A stretch of DNA of 64,000 nt from Patiria pectinifera (taxonomy: Eukaryota > Echinodermata > Asteroidea > Valvatida > Asterinidae): NCBI GenBank assembly GCA_029964075.1, contig CM057144.1, positions 13,415,281 to 13,479,280 on the forward strand, written 5' to 3'. Under the pieces are notes generated by a model that ran no database searches, was not told where the DNA came from, and was given only the letters and a program-made list of their open reading frames with translations. The translations under genes were made by a program, and so were the position numbers. This document shows positions 43,318 through 55,469 of the stretch, piece by piece. Position 1 is the first letter of the stretch, and every line of letters starts with the position of its first letter.

Positions 43318-43963
43318 CTCTACATGCAAAGAAATAACAATATCGTACGTAACATTAACAACCAGACAGTGCATGTATGTTCACTTATTAGAGATTATTC
43401 ATGTTGCAATGTGTGGATATAACAATCGGCAATCGCACTACACTGATCACTTTATTGTTGTGGTATGTCGGTTGATAGATGCCGACATCAGTTACTGTTG
43501 ATCCTGCTGCCATCGGTTGATTGCGATGGCATTAGTCGATCAATGTTTCTCTTCAATTCGTGGCTCTTGAGGAACGTTTTAAAAAGGGGAAGTCATTTTT
43601 TTTTTAGATTTCCTATACAGAATAGACCAACCATGCACGTGATAGCGCAGATGCATTGATTGCACCCAACACACACACAACACATGCTAATCTAAAATAA
43701 TTCAGTTGGAAAAAAAGGTAGAATTAGTAGAGAGTTGACAGTGTCAGGCTAATCTCACAAAGAGCAGAAAAAAATTGAGAATAACCGTTCACTGTCTACT
43801 ATGATGTGTACCATATGGCATACCATGGACATGATGGAGGTAGACCGCCATTACCATACCAGCTTATTAAAAACAGCTTTGTATCATTTGTAAAGTACTA
43901 AACAGACCGACTGAACTTGGATTCTACACATCATGGAGGAATACAGTTAAACGTACAACTTAC

Positions 43964-44047
43964 CAACCTTCAACCGAACAAGGCACAGCCTAGTGCAGAA
44001 CTTATGCCAACGCCTAGCCCCACTGGTATGATGAAGCCTGGATTGTG
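43964..44047 (-). pseudogene. Exon-like block D, unit 2, frameshifted
   Basis: 84 bp rather than 83. An extra base in the Ala-Leu region ('gcactaggctgtgcc') shifts the frame to a stop. Splice sites intact. Confidence 0.4.
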
Positions 44048-46049
44048 CTGCGCATATACGATACGGTGTAATGATATGCAGGCCAGTCAACGCCCGAATG
44101 CAAACAATTTTTTTTTATTCAAATTCAATGTCTGGTTGAATGAAAATGTCAATAGGGCTTGTTGCTCCAAAGGTTGCAGACCAGTAAATAGGCCCCAAAT
44201 TGCCTACGCCGGCCAAATCACGATTTGCATGCCCTCAAAATCTTCAGTTTTTGAGAGTATTGTGGGCCATGAACTTGAGGGTTTGTAAAAAAATATGGGT
44301 GGAAGCCGTGCACAGGACTGGGAGCTTGCAGTTGTGTGTAATAATAAAAGCGCTCTATTTTTTTTGCAATGGAGTGTATAGCCATCGTTTTTCAAAATGG
44401 CGATGGGCTTCAGGACTATTTTTAGGGGTGATCATCTTCGGATGAAAATTTCTCCTAAAAGTCAGGGAGGCATCTCCCTTTTTCCCCCAATGCGAAAGGC
44501 GGATTAATTGTTCAAAATGTTGTAAACAATTAAAGAAACTGTTTAGACAAAATTTGCAAAAAAATAATATTGTAAAGGTGTAAATCACTAAAAAAGAAAA
44601 GAACAAAAAGGGCAGTGAAAAAAAGAAAGAAGCGGGCCGACAGGGACGAGACACTAGTTTCTTTTTTCACTTGTTATGGCCTTTAAAAATCATTGTAATG
44701 ACTGTGTACGTGTGCTGTGCACGTGAACCGTGGTGAACTTAATGTATTATATACAGGTATGTTTTTCTGCACACCGTACTAAAAAAAACTATCATAAATA
44801 TAGTTACCATTGTTATTGAGAGACTCTCAACTGCGCGTGCTGCTTCCAAAGTTCAAGTTAATAGCAGTATGCTAGAAGTAGAAATAACATTTATAAAATC
44901 TGACCCAAAAACATGCCAACATGTCTGCAGATGCCGCATCCACATGTCACTGTGTGTTTTGAATTTATTTACTTGTGTTGGGGTCAAATATCCTATCTTT
45001 GGTTGGGGCATATAGTTATAATATAACTTTATGGGATGGGGTCGTTTACAGAAAAGAACTTGACTTCACACTGGGAAATCCCGTGAAATTTCACCCACTG
45101 GGAAATCCCCCTATAACACGCTTTGCGCTATCGCGGTGTATAGAAAACCTGAATACAGTGCAATAATGTAGGACACTATACCCATGCCCAAATACAAATG
45201 ATAGTTTTTTTTTGCATATTCAATGACTGGTTCAATAGGCTTGTTGCTCATAATAATGCCAAGCCGGACCGGCCTTTAAAAAAAATAGTTTCTCGATTAA
45301 TTGGGGTTTTTGAAAAAAGAGGGAGGTGTCCCCCCCCCCCCAATCCACCGAAATCCATCATTTTGCCATGCAAACAAATGTTGGTGGCAAGTGAGTGCAT
45401 TAGAATCCACCAGTTAGGCGGGAGTATATCTGTTGAGATCCTGAATCCATCAAAGTCCCCCAACTGCTCACGGGAGGTATCCTGAATCCATCAAAATCAA
45501 AGTGCACGTACCACTAGGCTTCATGTCCTGAATCTATCAAAATCCCTCAACTTTTTCAATATGGAGGTATCCTGATTCCGCCGAAATCCTCCAAAAACAG
45601 GCGTGTGAATGTTGATGGATTCAGGTACGTATTAGGGTTAGTGCTTGAAACTGCATTTGACCGAATATTTGGATATTCGAAACTGCCAGCTACAACTGCG
45701 TACAGAGTGCGCCAGTTAAAACATCTACATGCCGCAATTGATATGGGTTGCTGGAGTGTTTTGCAGTAAGTGTTTTATAAACTGCAAGGGCTTTAACCTG
45801 CAACATTTGTAAAAGGAAGGGAACAATGAACTGCGTCAACAAAAAAAAGGCAACTGACAATTAAGTGGCAAACTTTCCTTGTTTACATTTTTTTATTTTG
45901 GGTTTTCGAATATTCCAACTGGCAAAAAACTATGGTTGATGATCGAATATCTCTTCTTTGAGGGTGTAAGTTATTGTGTTGGAAATTGCTTTTGAAGCTT
46001 CACATTATTAGGCCTACTATTTCTACACAAATTAATATTTACATTTTAT

Positions 46050-46587
46050 AAAGAGTAAGACATACTACATGTACGATTCCATGAACAATTATAATGAACG
46101 CCGCAGAAAACCTGTTCTTCATATTTATAAGAATTATAGTGATCCAGGAAAAAAATGATACATTTTATGAAGAGTAAAACCTTCATGTACGTTTTCATGA
46201 ACAATTACATGCACAATGAAACTGGTACTTTACACTTAAAAGAAGTATCTTGATCCAGCTAAAAAAATGATATAGGCTATACATTTCACCAAGAGTACGA
46301 TTTACATACATGTACGTTTTCATGAGCAAGTTACAATGAAAGCCGTAGAAAACCGGTACTTTACATTGATGAGAACGTATCTTGATTACATTTTGTAAAG
46401 AGTATAAGACCTACAGGTACGTTTTCATGAACAATTACAATGAAAGCCGTAGAAAACCGGTACTTTACATTTATAAGAACGTATCTTGATTACATTTTGT
46501 AAAGAGTATAAGACCTACAGGTACGTTTTCATGAACAATTACAATGAAAGCCGTAGAAAACCGGTACTTTACATTTATAAGAACGTA
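46050..46587 (+). repeat. 103-bp minisatellite, unit 3
   Basis: About five copies. The period measured between successive GTACGTTTTCATGAAC words is 103 bp (46418 and 46521). Each copy carries a short open frame MKAVENRYFT, explaining small accidental ORFs. Confidence 0.9.
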
Positions 46588-46595
46588 TCTTGACC

Positions 46596-46910
46596 CAAGG
46601 GCGGATCCAGGGGGGGGGGGGGCCAAAGGGGGCCATGCCCCCCCCCCAAAACGAAACCAATTTTTTTTTTTTTTATGTGACATCGCAATAAAGGCAGGCA
46701 ATGAGTACACCACCATCTTTTCCTCAAAAACATTGGTTAAAGTGATCAGAAATTAACTCAGATCGCACCACGGAGCATGTAGAATCCAAAAAAATTTTCG
46801 GGGCCTTTAAGCGGGCCCCGAACCCCACGCCGTAATTTTTTTGACCCACTTTTTGGGGGACCAAAATTTTTTTTGGCCCCCCAAAAAATTGTGTTCTGGA
46901 TCCGCCCTTG
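46596..46910. mobile_element. hAT-type MITE ('CAAGGGCGGATC' family) in unit 3
   Basis: CAAGGGCGGATCCAG / CTGGATCCGCCCTTG termini, flanked by the exact 8-bp duplication TCTTGACC (46588-46595 and 46911-46918). The empty site is preserved in unit 2 at 37483-37490. Confidence 0.93.
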
Positions 46911-48920
46911 TCTTGACCACGTAATGGTCAGGTCACAAATTCTACAGAGGGGAAGAGAGTATTTACGCCTCAAATCAGCTACGTATAAGGCAATAATTAA
47001 GCAACCCAAAGCATCACCTATTTACATTGGCACATACATGTAGATGTATAACGTATGTGCCCAAGTCACTGTAATGACATTTCAGGTTCTTCATTTTAAT
47101 CCATATTAAGATTGTAAAGTTCATCTGTTATTAACCCGAAAACAAGTATGTTCTGTTGTGATGTGAGGGATGACCATTAATAAGAAGGGACTCGCATGTA
47201 TGAACAGAAGATGGCATTTTATGGCCATCATCAGTCAGACTACAGAGATAATCATGGTCAAGTCATCCAGGTATATTGTTTTGAGTGGGCTAGCTAACTC
47301 ACTGTACGCAATGAAGGCTGCTGGGCGCAAGGACATGTTTCTGCACAAATCTAATGGAGAGAGCGACATTTTTAAAGGCTGTTTGTATATCTGGTTATGT
47401 ATTCTTTAAAGGTGCGTTATCAAAACTGAAATGCCACAAATTCAAACACCCAATCGGTAAATGAGCAACCTCGTCCCCAGGGTGTCGAGCTGTACGCGCC
47501 CACCACCACCTGCTCTCTCACCCTGATATTGGATCATTTGCATGTGCAAATGAGGAATAGTCTGGTGCCTGCCTGTGCGTTACATTTGCATTTGTTTTTG
47601 TATGCGGTGTCTGGGGTAAAAACAGAATCCACTCGTCGCAGCGCGAGCATGGCATGAGTTACGCCAAAATACGATTTTATTTTAATTAAAAGAAACCTGT
47701 TACGATCTTAACGAGACAACATGCAATATCACATTTCATATTGATATGAAAAAATTGGAAAGGAAATGAATATTTTAAAGAAGGTGTGGACGAATGATCG
47801 CGAAAACACGTACGTTTTGAATAACAAGTACACGATAAAAATCCATTACTAGCAAATTGCGGTATCGAATCAGGATACAGGAAGAAAGTTTGATATCCAG
47901 GGCTTACTATTTGAAACGAGGTTGGAAACAAAGTAAGCACTGGGGACGAGGTTGGTAAATGAGCGCTTAAAAATGCACACGCCCATTATGCACCGTACTG
48001 ATTACAACCTGTACTGGCTGTGTTTGTTGAGTAGGAATATTGCGTTTATCATAGACGTGTTGTCTTGATCTAAAGTTGATTACAGACTGTATCCCTGCTG
48101 GGTCAATTTTCTACGTCAGGTCCTTCAATAGCGGGGGCGTAACTGGGGTGGAACGTCTGGGGGCACCTGGGGGTGCACACATTTTTTTTTCAAGGGAGCA
48201 CTGAAAGTAAATGAATTGCGGCTTGCCTTTTTCGTTTTTTTGACTCGCATGTTAAAGGCCAACCTGCATGTATATCAAGGGCGGATCCATTTTTTGGGGG
48301 ATTCTAGATGCTCTATGGCACGATCTGAGGCAATTTCTGATCACTTTAACCAATTTCTTTTTAAGGCAGAGATAGTGGTGTAAGCAGTGCCTGCCTTTAT
48401 TGAGACGTCACAAAAAAAAATGGTTTCCATGTTGTTGGGGTTTTTTTTTTGGGGGGGGGGGGCGGCCTCAATGTAGGCCTACTTGGAGCAAGGCCAGTAT
48501 AATTACCTCAAATAGCACACCCCCAGAAATGAATGCATAAGTGAAATTATGAACAGCTACAAAATCAGCTTATAAACTTATAAAGAACATACTCACGGGG
48601 AAGACATTTCTTGCGAAAACCCGCTCAGTGCATTCACTGTTTCAAAATTTACAACACATCGACTACTATACTAACGGCGAAATCAATATTGGTCTTGAAA
48701 TTCACAGTGCATGCACTCGACATTTATACAACCGTGGTTAATCATTGCGGACGTAGTTTGCCCAACAGTTTTGGCATGACAAAAGTGTAAATACATTGGC
48801 GTGCGCGCACGTGATAATACAGGTTGATACAATATTGCCTTTAGACATGTTAAATATGAACACCAGTCCAAGTGCTCATTTCGACAGCGCGTGAGCGCGG
48901 TGCATAATTTTTTTGCTCAT

Positions 48921-50381
48921 TTAAGAGTTGAAGGGGAACCGGGTGGGAACGGACCCGTGGCCCCGTACGTACTTACAACCCTGGTCAGTAGGCTTTAGCT
49001 CCAGTGCACATGGATCTGTCCATACGTTAACATGCCTAATATCTTTATGCCCTATACTCGGACCATTGCCGGGATGTTCCACTAGGTATACCGTAAGTGG
49101 TGTTCGCTTTGTAATACGATATTTTTGATCAGGCTTTTTGTCCCATCTTACACAAACACCAGGAACCAATTCAAGTCTGTAATCCCAGTTGATCTCATTC
49201 TGTCCAAACGTGTTTCGTAGAATGTTTGGGTCATTTTTTACTACACAGTTTTCAGGTCTGATAAGCCATGTCTTAAAGTTTTTACGCGCAGACACTTCCT
49301 TACCACTAAAAAGTGTTTCGTCTAAAAGAAACGCCTCAAAACCCGCCGCACGAAGGTGATAATCGTTTATGTGTATTCCTTTACATGGGCCAATAGCTGT
49401 AAATATCCTGTCCCTTTGGTCGACCTCTGTCCGCGTATCACGGATCACTGCTGATATCATTATCCCACATTTCATAGTTTTCATGCGTTCCCACACCCAC
49501 TTCAGAACTTCTTCTCTATTGAAGAGGATATTTTCGACCCTTGATGGTATACTACAGAAGTTCATGTAAAGCATGTCAGTTTGCCCCAGCCCAATTTCCA
49601 ATATATCTTTGCATTCGCATGTCACTGACTGAGGGAACAAATGCTCATGAAAGCAATGACACTCCTTGACTTTGTCAACTACTACAAACTCAAATGAGTC
49701 TGGATCTAAGCCTTGCTCAATCATCGCATGTATGATCGACAGGAGCATCCTGCCATGACCATCCAATAGGAATACCTTCTTGGAGTTGCATCTTGTCATT
49801 TCTTCTACCAACTTCCTCGCCCGTTTGTTTTGGTCATTGTACTCACTCATATTTGTTTGTTTGGAGTCAAATACTTCAAAGAGTGTCCCTTTAAATTCCA
49901 TTTTCCCATCCACCATGTTATTGACAGGGTGCAGTATTGAGTGAAATTGGCGGAGTGACCCCTTCCGAAATCTCAGACAAACATCTGGGGCCAGTGCTTC
50001 CATCACCTGAACATCCCCAACAGTTGGCTCAAATTTTCCCACTTCCTCTTTACCAGTTTGCTTTGGGACATGCAGACCCATCATTAATTTGATTGCACCG
50101 CGGGCCTTTTGTCGTACTTTTTCTAACTCCAGAGCTTTTTTGTCTGGTGATTTATCTTCCAACTGCAAGGACAGCGCGCCAACTTCTTGTTGAATCTCCT
50201 CTAGCTCGTTATCCAGCTCCTCTACCTTATCGAGCTTCTCGATTTGTGTCACAAGCACGCACCGAGAGCATAGCTCATCTTGACCGGGTATAAAGGAGGG
50301 GATCAGTGGGTTGTCAGATTTATTACACTTTTTGCATTCATTTCCCCCATGTTGACTGGTACCAGGGTTAGATGATGCCAT
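48921..50381 (-). CDS. Array paralogue 3 (C-terminal type B), zinc-ribbon plus methyltransferase-like protein
   Basis: Intronless, 486 residues. CKKC...CSRC motif; its N-terminal variant GQDELCSRCVLVTQ pairs with paralogue 1 rather than 2. The core keeps LLDGHGRMLLS, DMLYMNFCSIPS and SILHPVNNMV, but the acidic strand end is VVVDKVKE instead of VVVDND, so one presumed cofactor-binding position differs. The type B C-terminus is nearly the same as paralogue 2 and extends a further 31 residues (...PTDQGCKYVRGHGS...). Starts at an ATG in GCCATGG context. Confidence 0.86.
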   Translation of the reverse strand: MASSNPGTSQHGGNECKKCNKSDNPLIPSFIPGQDELCSRCVLVTQIEKLDKVEELDNELEEIQQEVGALSLQLEDKSPDKKALELEKVRQKARGAIKLMMGLHVPKQTGKEEVGKFEPTVGDVQVMEALAPDVCLRFRKGSLRQFHSILHPVNNMVDGKMEFKGTLFEVFDSKQTNMSEYNDQNKRARKLVEEMTRCNSKKVFLLDGHGRMLLSIIHAMIEQGLDPDSFEFVVVDKVKECHCFHEHLFPQSVTCECKDILEIGLGQTDMLYMNFCSIPSRVENILFNREEVLKWVWERMKTMKCGIMISAVIRDTRTEVDQRDRIFTAIGPCKGIHINDYHLRAAGFEAFLLDETLFSGKEVSARKNFKTWLIRPENCVVKNDPNILRNTFGQNEINWDYRLELVPGVCVRWDKKPDQKYRITKRTPLTVYLVEHPGNGPSIGHKDIRHVNVWTDPCALELKPTDQGCKYVRGHGSVPTRFPFNS

Positions 50382-50562
50382 GGCGCAATGAGATGTTGAT
50401 CTTATTTGCTAAAGCGATTTGCACAATATAAACCTTTGCAATTTGACAGTATGGCTTTCCCAACTTATACGACTTTTAAACTTAGCTTGATCTCATCAAG
50501 ATGTATGATGAAGCTAGTACCGGTATGGCTAAATGATGCAATGTCACTGTCTTACCGGGCTG

Positions 50563-50568
50563 TTTATA
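50563..50568 (-). promoter_or_regulatory. TATA box of paralogue 3 (locally duplicated)
   Basis: TATAAA on the minus strand about 182 bp upstream. A second 'tttatacaaccaacaga' copy about 20 bp further upstream duplicates the TATA segment. Confidence 0.55.
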
Positions 50569-50918
50569 CTACCAACAGATATTTATACAACCAACAGATT
50601 AAGTCCAGATGATTTTACAGACGGGCAACTTAGCACGCTGTGATTCACTCTGATTCACAAAAGTGCCTTGGGAATTGAATTTTGTTTTACAAACAGCAGT
50701 AACTCAAAAAGCTTAAACAGTTTGTCTTGAGTACTAAAACATGGAGGAAACTTTCATCACTGACAAATGAGAATAATCAGATGATGTTTTTAGACCTGTT
50801 CGTAGTACAAAATGAATCTTTAGATACCTTAGTATACTATCAACAGGTACTATCTAAGATGGTATGGTTGAACTGCACCAAAAGAGGCTCCCTGTGGTTG
50901 TGGCGTCGTTTACTCACA

Positions 50919-50971
50919 TAAACCGTGCTGCTGGAAATGGCCGCTACATTCACGAAGTTGTAAAAAACAAC
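50919..50971 (-). other. Exon-like block B, unit 3
   Basis: 53 bp; reads VFYNFVNVAAISSSTVY with conserved splice sites. Confidence 0.42.
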
Positions 50972-51978
50972 TGAAATACAAACGAAATTTGAAAATAAAC
51001 ATAATTCACTGATGTAGCAGGGTCATTTTGATTGGGGGGGGGGGGGGTTAGACGTGAAAAGGGAAGCTCGCCATATCCGTGCTGAAAGTTTGAATCGGGG
51101 GCGGGGGTGTAGAGGGCCATACACGACACCATTGGAGTGATCGGGCAATAGGTGGCGCTTTTAATGCGCCAAATAAAAAAGGGCCACGTGAAAAAAGGCC
51201 ATCTTGAAAACAAACCGCACTTTTTTTCACGAGTGCCCTAAAGGTTTTCACGAGCATTCACAAGGGTACTCGTGAAAAAAATACCCCCTCCCCACTAAAG
51301 ATAATGATGATGATGATGACATTTTCATAAAGCACATAACATTACTTTTAAAAGTTATAACATTATGAGACAAAAAAAGGGTAATTAAAACAGGGAACAA
51401 ATCCTACACAAAAATTCACTACAGAAGCTTGATAAAATTGACAAAATTAACTTTCCTACCAAAGAAATTGGACTAAGTATGTGCAAGTAGCATCTTTTAA
51501 AAACAAAATATCTTTTAATAGCACAAATAGTCTACCTGATAATCTCTTGAATACTGTAGTTCCGGTTTTTCTGGATTTAATTTGCGCAAGACGGACTATG
51601 CCAGCTATTCTCTCATTGTCCAAAATCACCAGAAGACTGGGGAAAAATCAAATAAATGGCTGTTTAAAAAGTGTTGTTTTTTTCTAATTAAAGTAACATT
51701 CTTCATTCCCATAACAGAAAGTGTTTTTGTTTTTTACAAGCAGTATACTTTCGGTTTGTCAAGTGAAATTTGGAACAAATATTGGCCCAAAGCTTTACCA
51801 TAATTTTTGTTTCAACAATTTCATCAAAATATGAAAAACATCAATTCTGCAATCTATACTAAATTGAATGCATACTATATTAATGTTGTAGAGGAAAAGA
51901 ATAGTTGTTGCAAGGGAAAACATGACCTTAAGGTCCTCTGTTCTCATAAATCATTTTGTCTCTTCCTGGTAAACTCAC

Positions 51979-52060
51979 CACCATTACTGCTCCATCTCCA
52001 TTGATGATAAGGTAGCCATCTTGGTCTGGTACCCTGTCTAGATTATGAGGTCCTGGCCCA
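51979..52060 (-). other. Exon-like block A, unit 3
   Basis: 82 bp, open frame DRVPDQDGYLIINGDGAVMV, donor GTGAGT. Confidence 0.4.
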
Positions 52061-52244
52061 CTTTACCTGCAAAGAAAAAAATAACATCGTACGTAACATT
52101 AACAGCCAGACAGTGCATGTATGTACACTTATAAGAGATTATTCATGTTGCAATGTGTGGATATTCACAATCGGCAATCGCACTACACTAATCAGTTGAT
52201 CATGTCAGTTGATGATGCCGACATCAGTTGATCCTGCTGCCATG

Positions 52245-53390
52245 GGCGTCAATCCTGGGGGAGGGAGGGAGGGGAGGGGACATGTCCCCCCACTTTTGAA
52301 GGGTGGGGGACACAATATCAAATGTCCCCCCCCCCAGATTTTTGAACTCGTGTCTCATTTACAGGGCCCTATTATGTACTACAATGTATCTTTTGCTTAG
52401 AAAATATTGGATAAAGTGGTCAAAAATTGCCTCAGATCGCACCACAGAGCATTTAGAATCCAAATTTTTTTCAGGGCCCTTTAAGCGGTTCCCAAACCCT
52501 ATGCCTAATTTAGCTTAGAAAACCTCGAAAATTATGTTTAAATTATCATCTTTTGCTAAGAAAATTATTGCTTAAAGTGGTCAGAAATTGCCTCAGATTG
52601 AACCACAGAGCATTTTCAATCGAAAATTTTTCGTGGCCCTTAAGCGGGCCCTGGACCCTATGCCTTTAGCTGAGAAAACCGCTAAAATGATTATGTTTAA
52701 ATTATTATCTTTTGCTAAGAAAATATTGGTTAAAGTGGTCAGGAATCAGAGCATCTGGAATCAATTTTTTTCGGGGCCCTTAAGCGGGCTCCGAAGTCTG
52801 AACCACAAATGTCATGCCTATAGCTCAGAATACCGGTAGCTGATTCAATGACTCCAACCTCGAAAACGATGTTAAAAATAATTATCTTTTGCTAAGAAAA
52901 TATTAGTTAAACAATGGGAGAAAGTGGTTAGAAAGTGGTTAGTGTTTCAGATCACACCACAGAGCATCAAGAATCCATTTATTCGGGGCCGCGTAAGGGC
53001 TTCGCGCTCAAATCAGTTCTGATAAAAGTATATGTCCCCCCAAGGGCGAATCAATAACACACTTTTTTCGGGGGGGGGGGGGCAAAAACAATTTTGGTCC
53101 CCCAGAAAGTGGGTCAACAAAATTATGCCGTGGGGTTCGGGTCCCGCTTTAATGGGCCCCAACATTTTTTTTTTTTGATTCTAGATGCTCTGTGGTGCGA
53201 TCTGAGGTAATTTCTGACCACTTTAACCAATGGTGTTTTTTTAGGAAAAGATGGTGGTGTACTCATTGCCTGCCTTTATTGGGACGTCACATAAACAAAA
53301 ATTGGTTTCGTTTTTTTTATGGGGGGGGGGGGGTGGCCCCCTTTTCCCCCCCGGATCCGCCCCTGTGTCCCCCCCCCCCCCCCTTGCGAT
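52245..53390. mobile_element. Composite, nested transposon insertion in unit 3
   Basis: Interrupts a sequence that is continuous in unit 2 (near 43515-43530). Contains G/C homopolymer runs, 'GGATCCGCCCCTG' ends and four to five degenerate 160-180 bp repeats (words 'cttttgctaagaaaat', 'gcctcagatcgcacca'). No coding sequence. Confidence 0.7.
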
Positions 53391-53785
53391 GCCATTAGTC
53401 GATCAATGTTTCTCAGTTTTCAATTCGTGGCTCTTGAGGAACGTTTTGAAAAAGGGAAGTATTTTTTTAGATTTCCTGATAGACCAACCATGCAAGTGAT
53501 AGCGCAGATATGCATTGATTGCGCTCAACACACACAACACATACTAATCTAAAACAATTCAGTTGGAAAAAAAGGTAAAATAAGTAGAAAGTTGACAGTG
53601 TTAGGCTCATTTCAAAAAGAGAAGAAAAAAAAATTAGAAAATTGAGAATTACCGTTTACTGTCTACAATGAGTACATGCGTGTCATACCAGCAGCTTATT
53701 AAAAACAGCTTTGTTTCATTTGTAAAGACTGACTGAACTTGGATTCTACACATCATGGAGGAATAAAGTTATACGTACAACTTAC

Positions 53786-53868
53786 CAGCCTTCAACCGAA
53801 CAAGGAACAGCCAGTGCAGAACTTATGCCAACGCCTAGCCCCACTGGTATGGTGCGGCCTGGATTGTG
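53786..53868 (-). other. Exon-like block D, unit 3
   Basis: 83 bp, open frame including IPVGLGVGISSALAVPCS, acceptor ATGCGCAG and donor GTAAGT. Confidence 0.42.
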
Positions 53869-54754
53869 CTGCGCATATAAGATACGGTGCAATAATATGC
53901 AGGCCAGCCAACGCCCAAATGCAAACAAAAATTGTTTTTTTTATTCAAATTCAATGTCTGGTTGAATGAAATTTCAATAGGGCTTGTTGCTCCTACTAAT
54001 GCCAAGGCCGACAGGCCTTTTAAAAAAGTAGTTTCTCGATTATTATTTTTTGGGCTTTTTGAAAAATGAAGGAGGCGTTCCCATTTCTTCCCCCAATGCG
54101 AAAGGCGGATAATTTGTTCAAAATGTGGGAAATAAATAAAAGAAACTATTTGGACAAAATTTGCAAAAAAATAAATTGTAAAGGTACAAATCACCGGAAA
54201 AGGAAAAGAACAAAAAGGGCAGTGAAACAAAAAAGAAAGAAGCGGGCCGACAGGGACGAGACACTAGTTTCTTTTTTTCACTTGGCCTATAAAAATCATT
54301 GTCATGACTGTGTAGGTGTGCTGTGCACAAAGTCATGAACCGTGGTGAACTTAATGTATTGTATATACAGGTATGCTGTTTTTTTCCATAAATATAGTAA
54401 CCATTGTTATTGAGAGACTCTCAACTGCGCGTGCTGCTTCCAAAGATTCAAGTTAATAGCAGTATGCTAGAAGAAGAAATAACATTTATAAAATCTGACC
54501 CCAAAACATACCAACATGTCTGCAGATGCCGCATCCAGTGTGTTTTTCATTTATTTACTTATTTAATTCTTAGTTTAACTGCGTAGCACATTCAGTGGAA
54601 TCCACTGGTCTCCCATGGGGCCCAGTAAAGAGAAGACAATGCAAAGCAATTACAGTTTTAGACGTGGGACGGTGGGAGGAAAAGCCCAGAAGAATATTCT
54701 GAGGAGAACCCCACCGAATCAGGTAGGGACTGCAAACCCAATCCGCATATTGGC

Positions 54755-54830
54755 CCAGGCGGGAATCGAACCCGGGTCACAACGGTGGAAGGTGAGGAAA
54801 GTAACGCTACGCCAACAACCTGACTCCCCT
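54755..54830 (-). repeat. tRNA-like SINE head
   Basis: Reverse complement has 'gtagcgttactttcc' and B box GGGTTCGATTCCCGCC. No anticodon arm can be assigned with confidence. Confidence 0.45.
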
Positions 54831-55469
54831 ATCATCCATAAAGCGTTAAGCGCAATACTCGTCATTATAGCAAATCTACTCTTTGTGTTGCGGGCGTCAT
54901 ACCCCCCCCACCACGGTTTTCGAGGGGAAATGCTCAAGAATAGCACACTGCATTTTGAATGTGCATGTATATTCCAACGGAGAAATCATACTTCCATCTG
55001 AATTGTCAACATTTTAGCAAAATATTTTTGAGACTTTTCGCCTTCAATACTCTTACAGAATGAATACTTAATAGAGTGAGTGCATTCGAAATGCATATTT
55101 TTGTTTTGCAAATAAAAGTCGGGGTGCAACACTCATTATTATTCTTGCAGTTTATTACTGGAGTTTGACGGGAACAGCCAGGACTGGAAGATGATTTTTT
55201 GTCAGGCTTTCTCTCATTATGGGCAGTAATATCACAATATCACTATATCAAAATATAACGTGTGAAGAGGCTTTGCAATTTGCTTACACTCACCAGAAAT
55301 CACAAGAATAACCCCATCACATTTGCCGTGAGGAATAAGTGGGGTAACTATACGGGGAACACCCCCCCCCCCCATCTTTATCTCCATCTCCATTGTTGAA
55401 GTCAGCAAAATATCCTGCCGAATACATCAACGCTAACTTAAGAACCCGAGAATTTCCGTGCCCCCCCCC

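Larger units (their letters stand above)
36562..45641. repeat. Tandem segmental unit 2
   Basis: Colinear with units 1 and 3, closest to unit 3. Carries paralogue 2 and a hAT-like insertion at 39304-39579 absent from unit 3. Confidence 0.88.
45642..54560. repeat. Tandem segmental unit 3
   Basis: Colinear with unit 2. Carries paralogue 3, a hAT-like insertion at 46596-46910 absent from unit 2, and a composite insertion of about 1.15 kb at 52245-53390. Confidence 0.88.
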
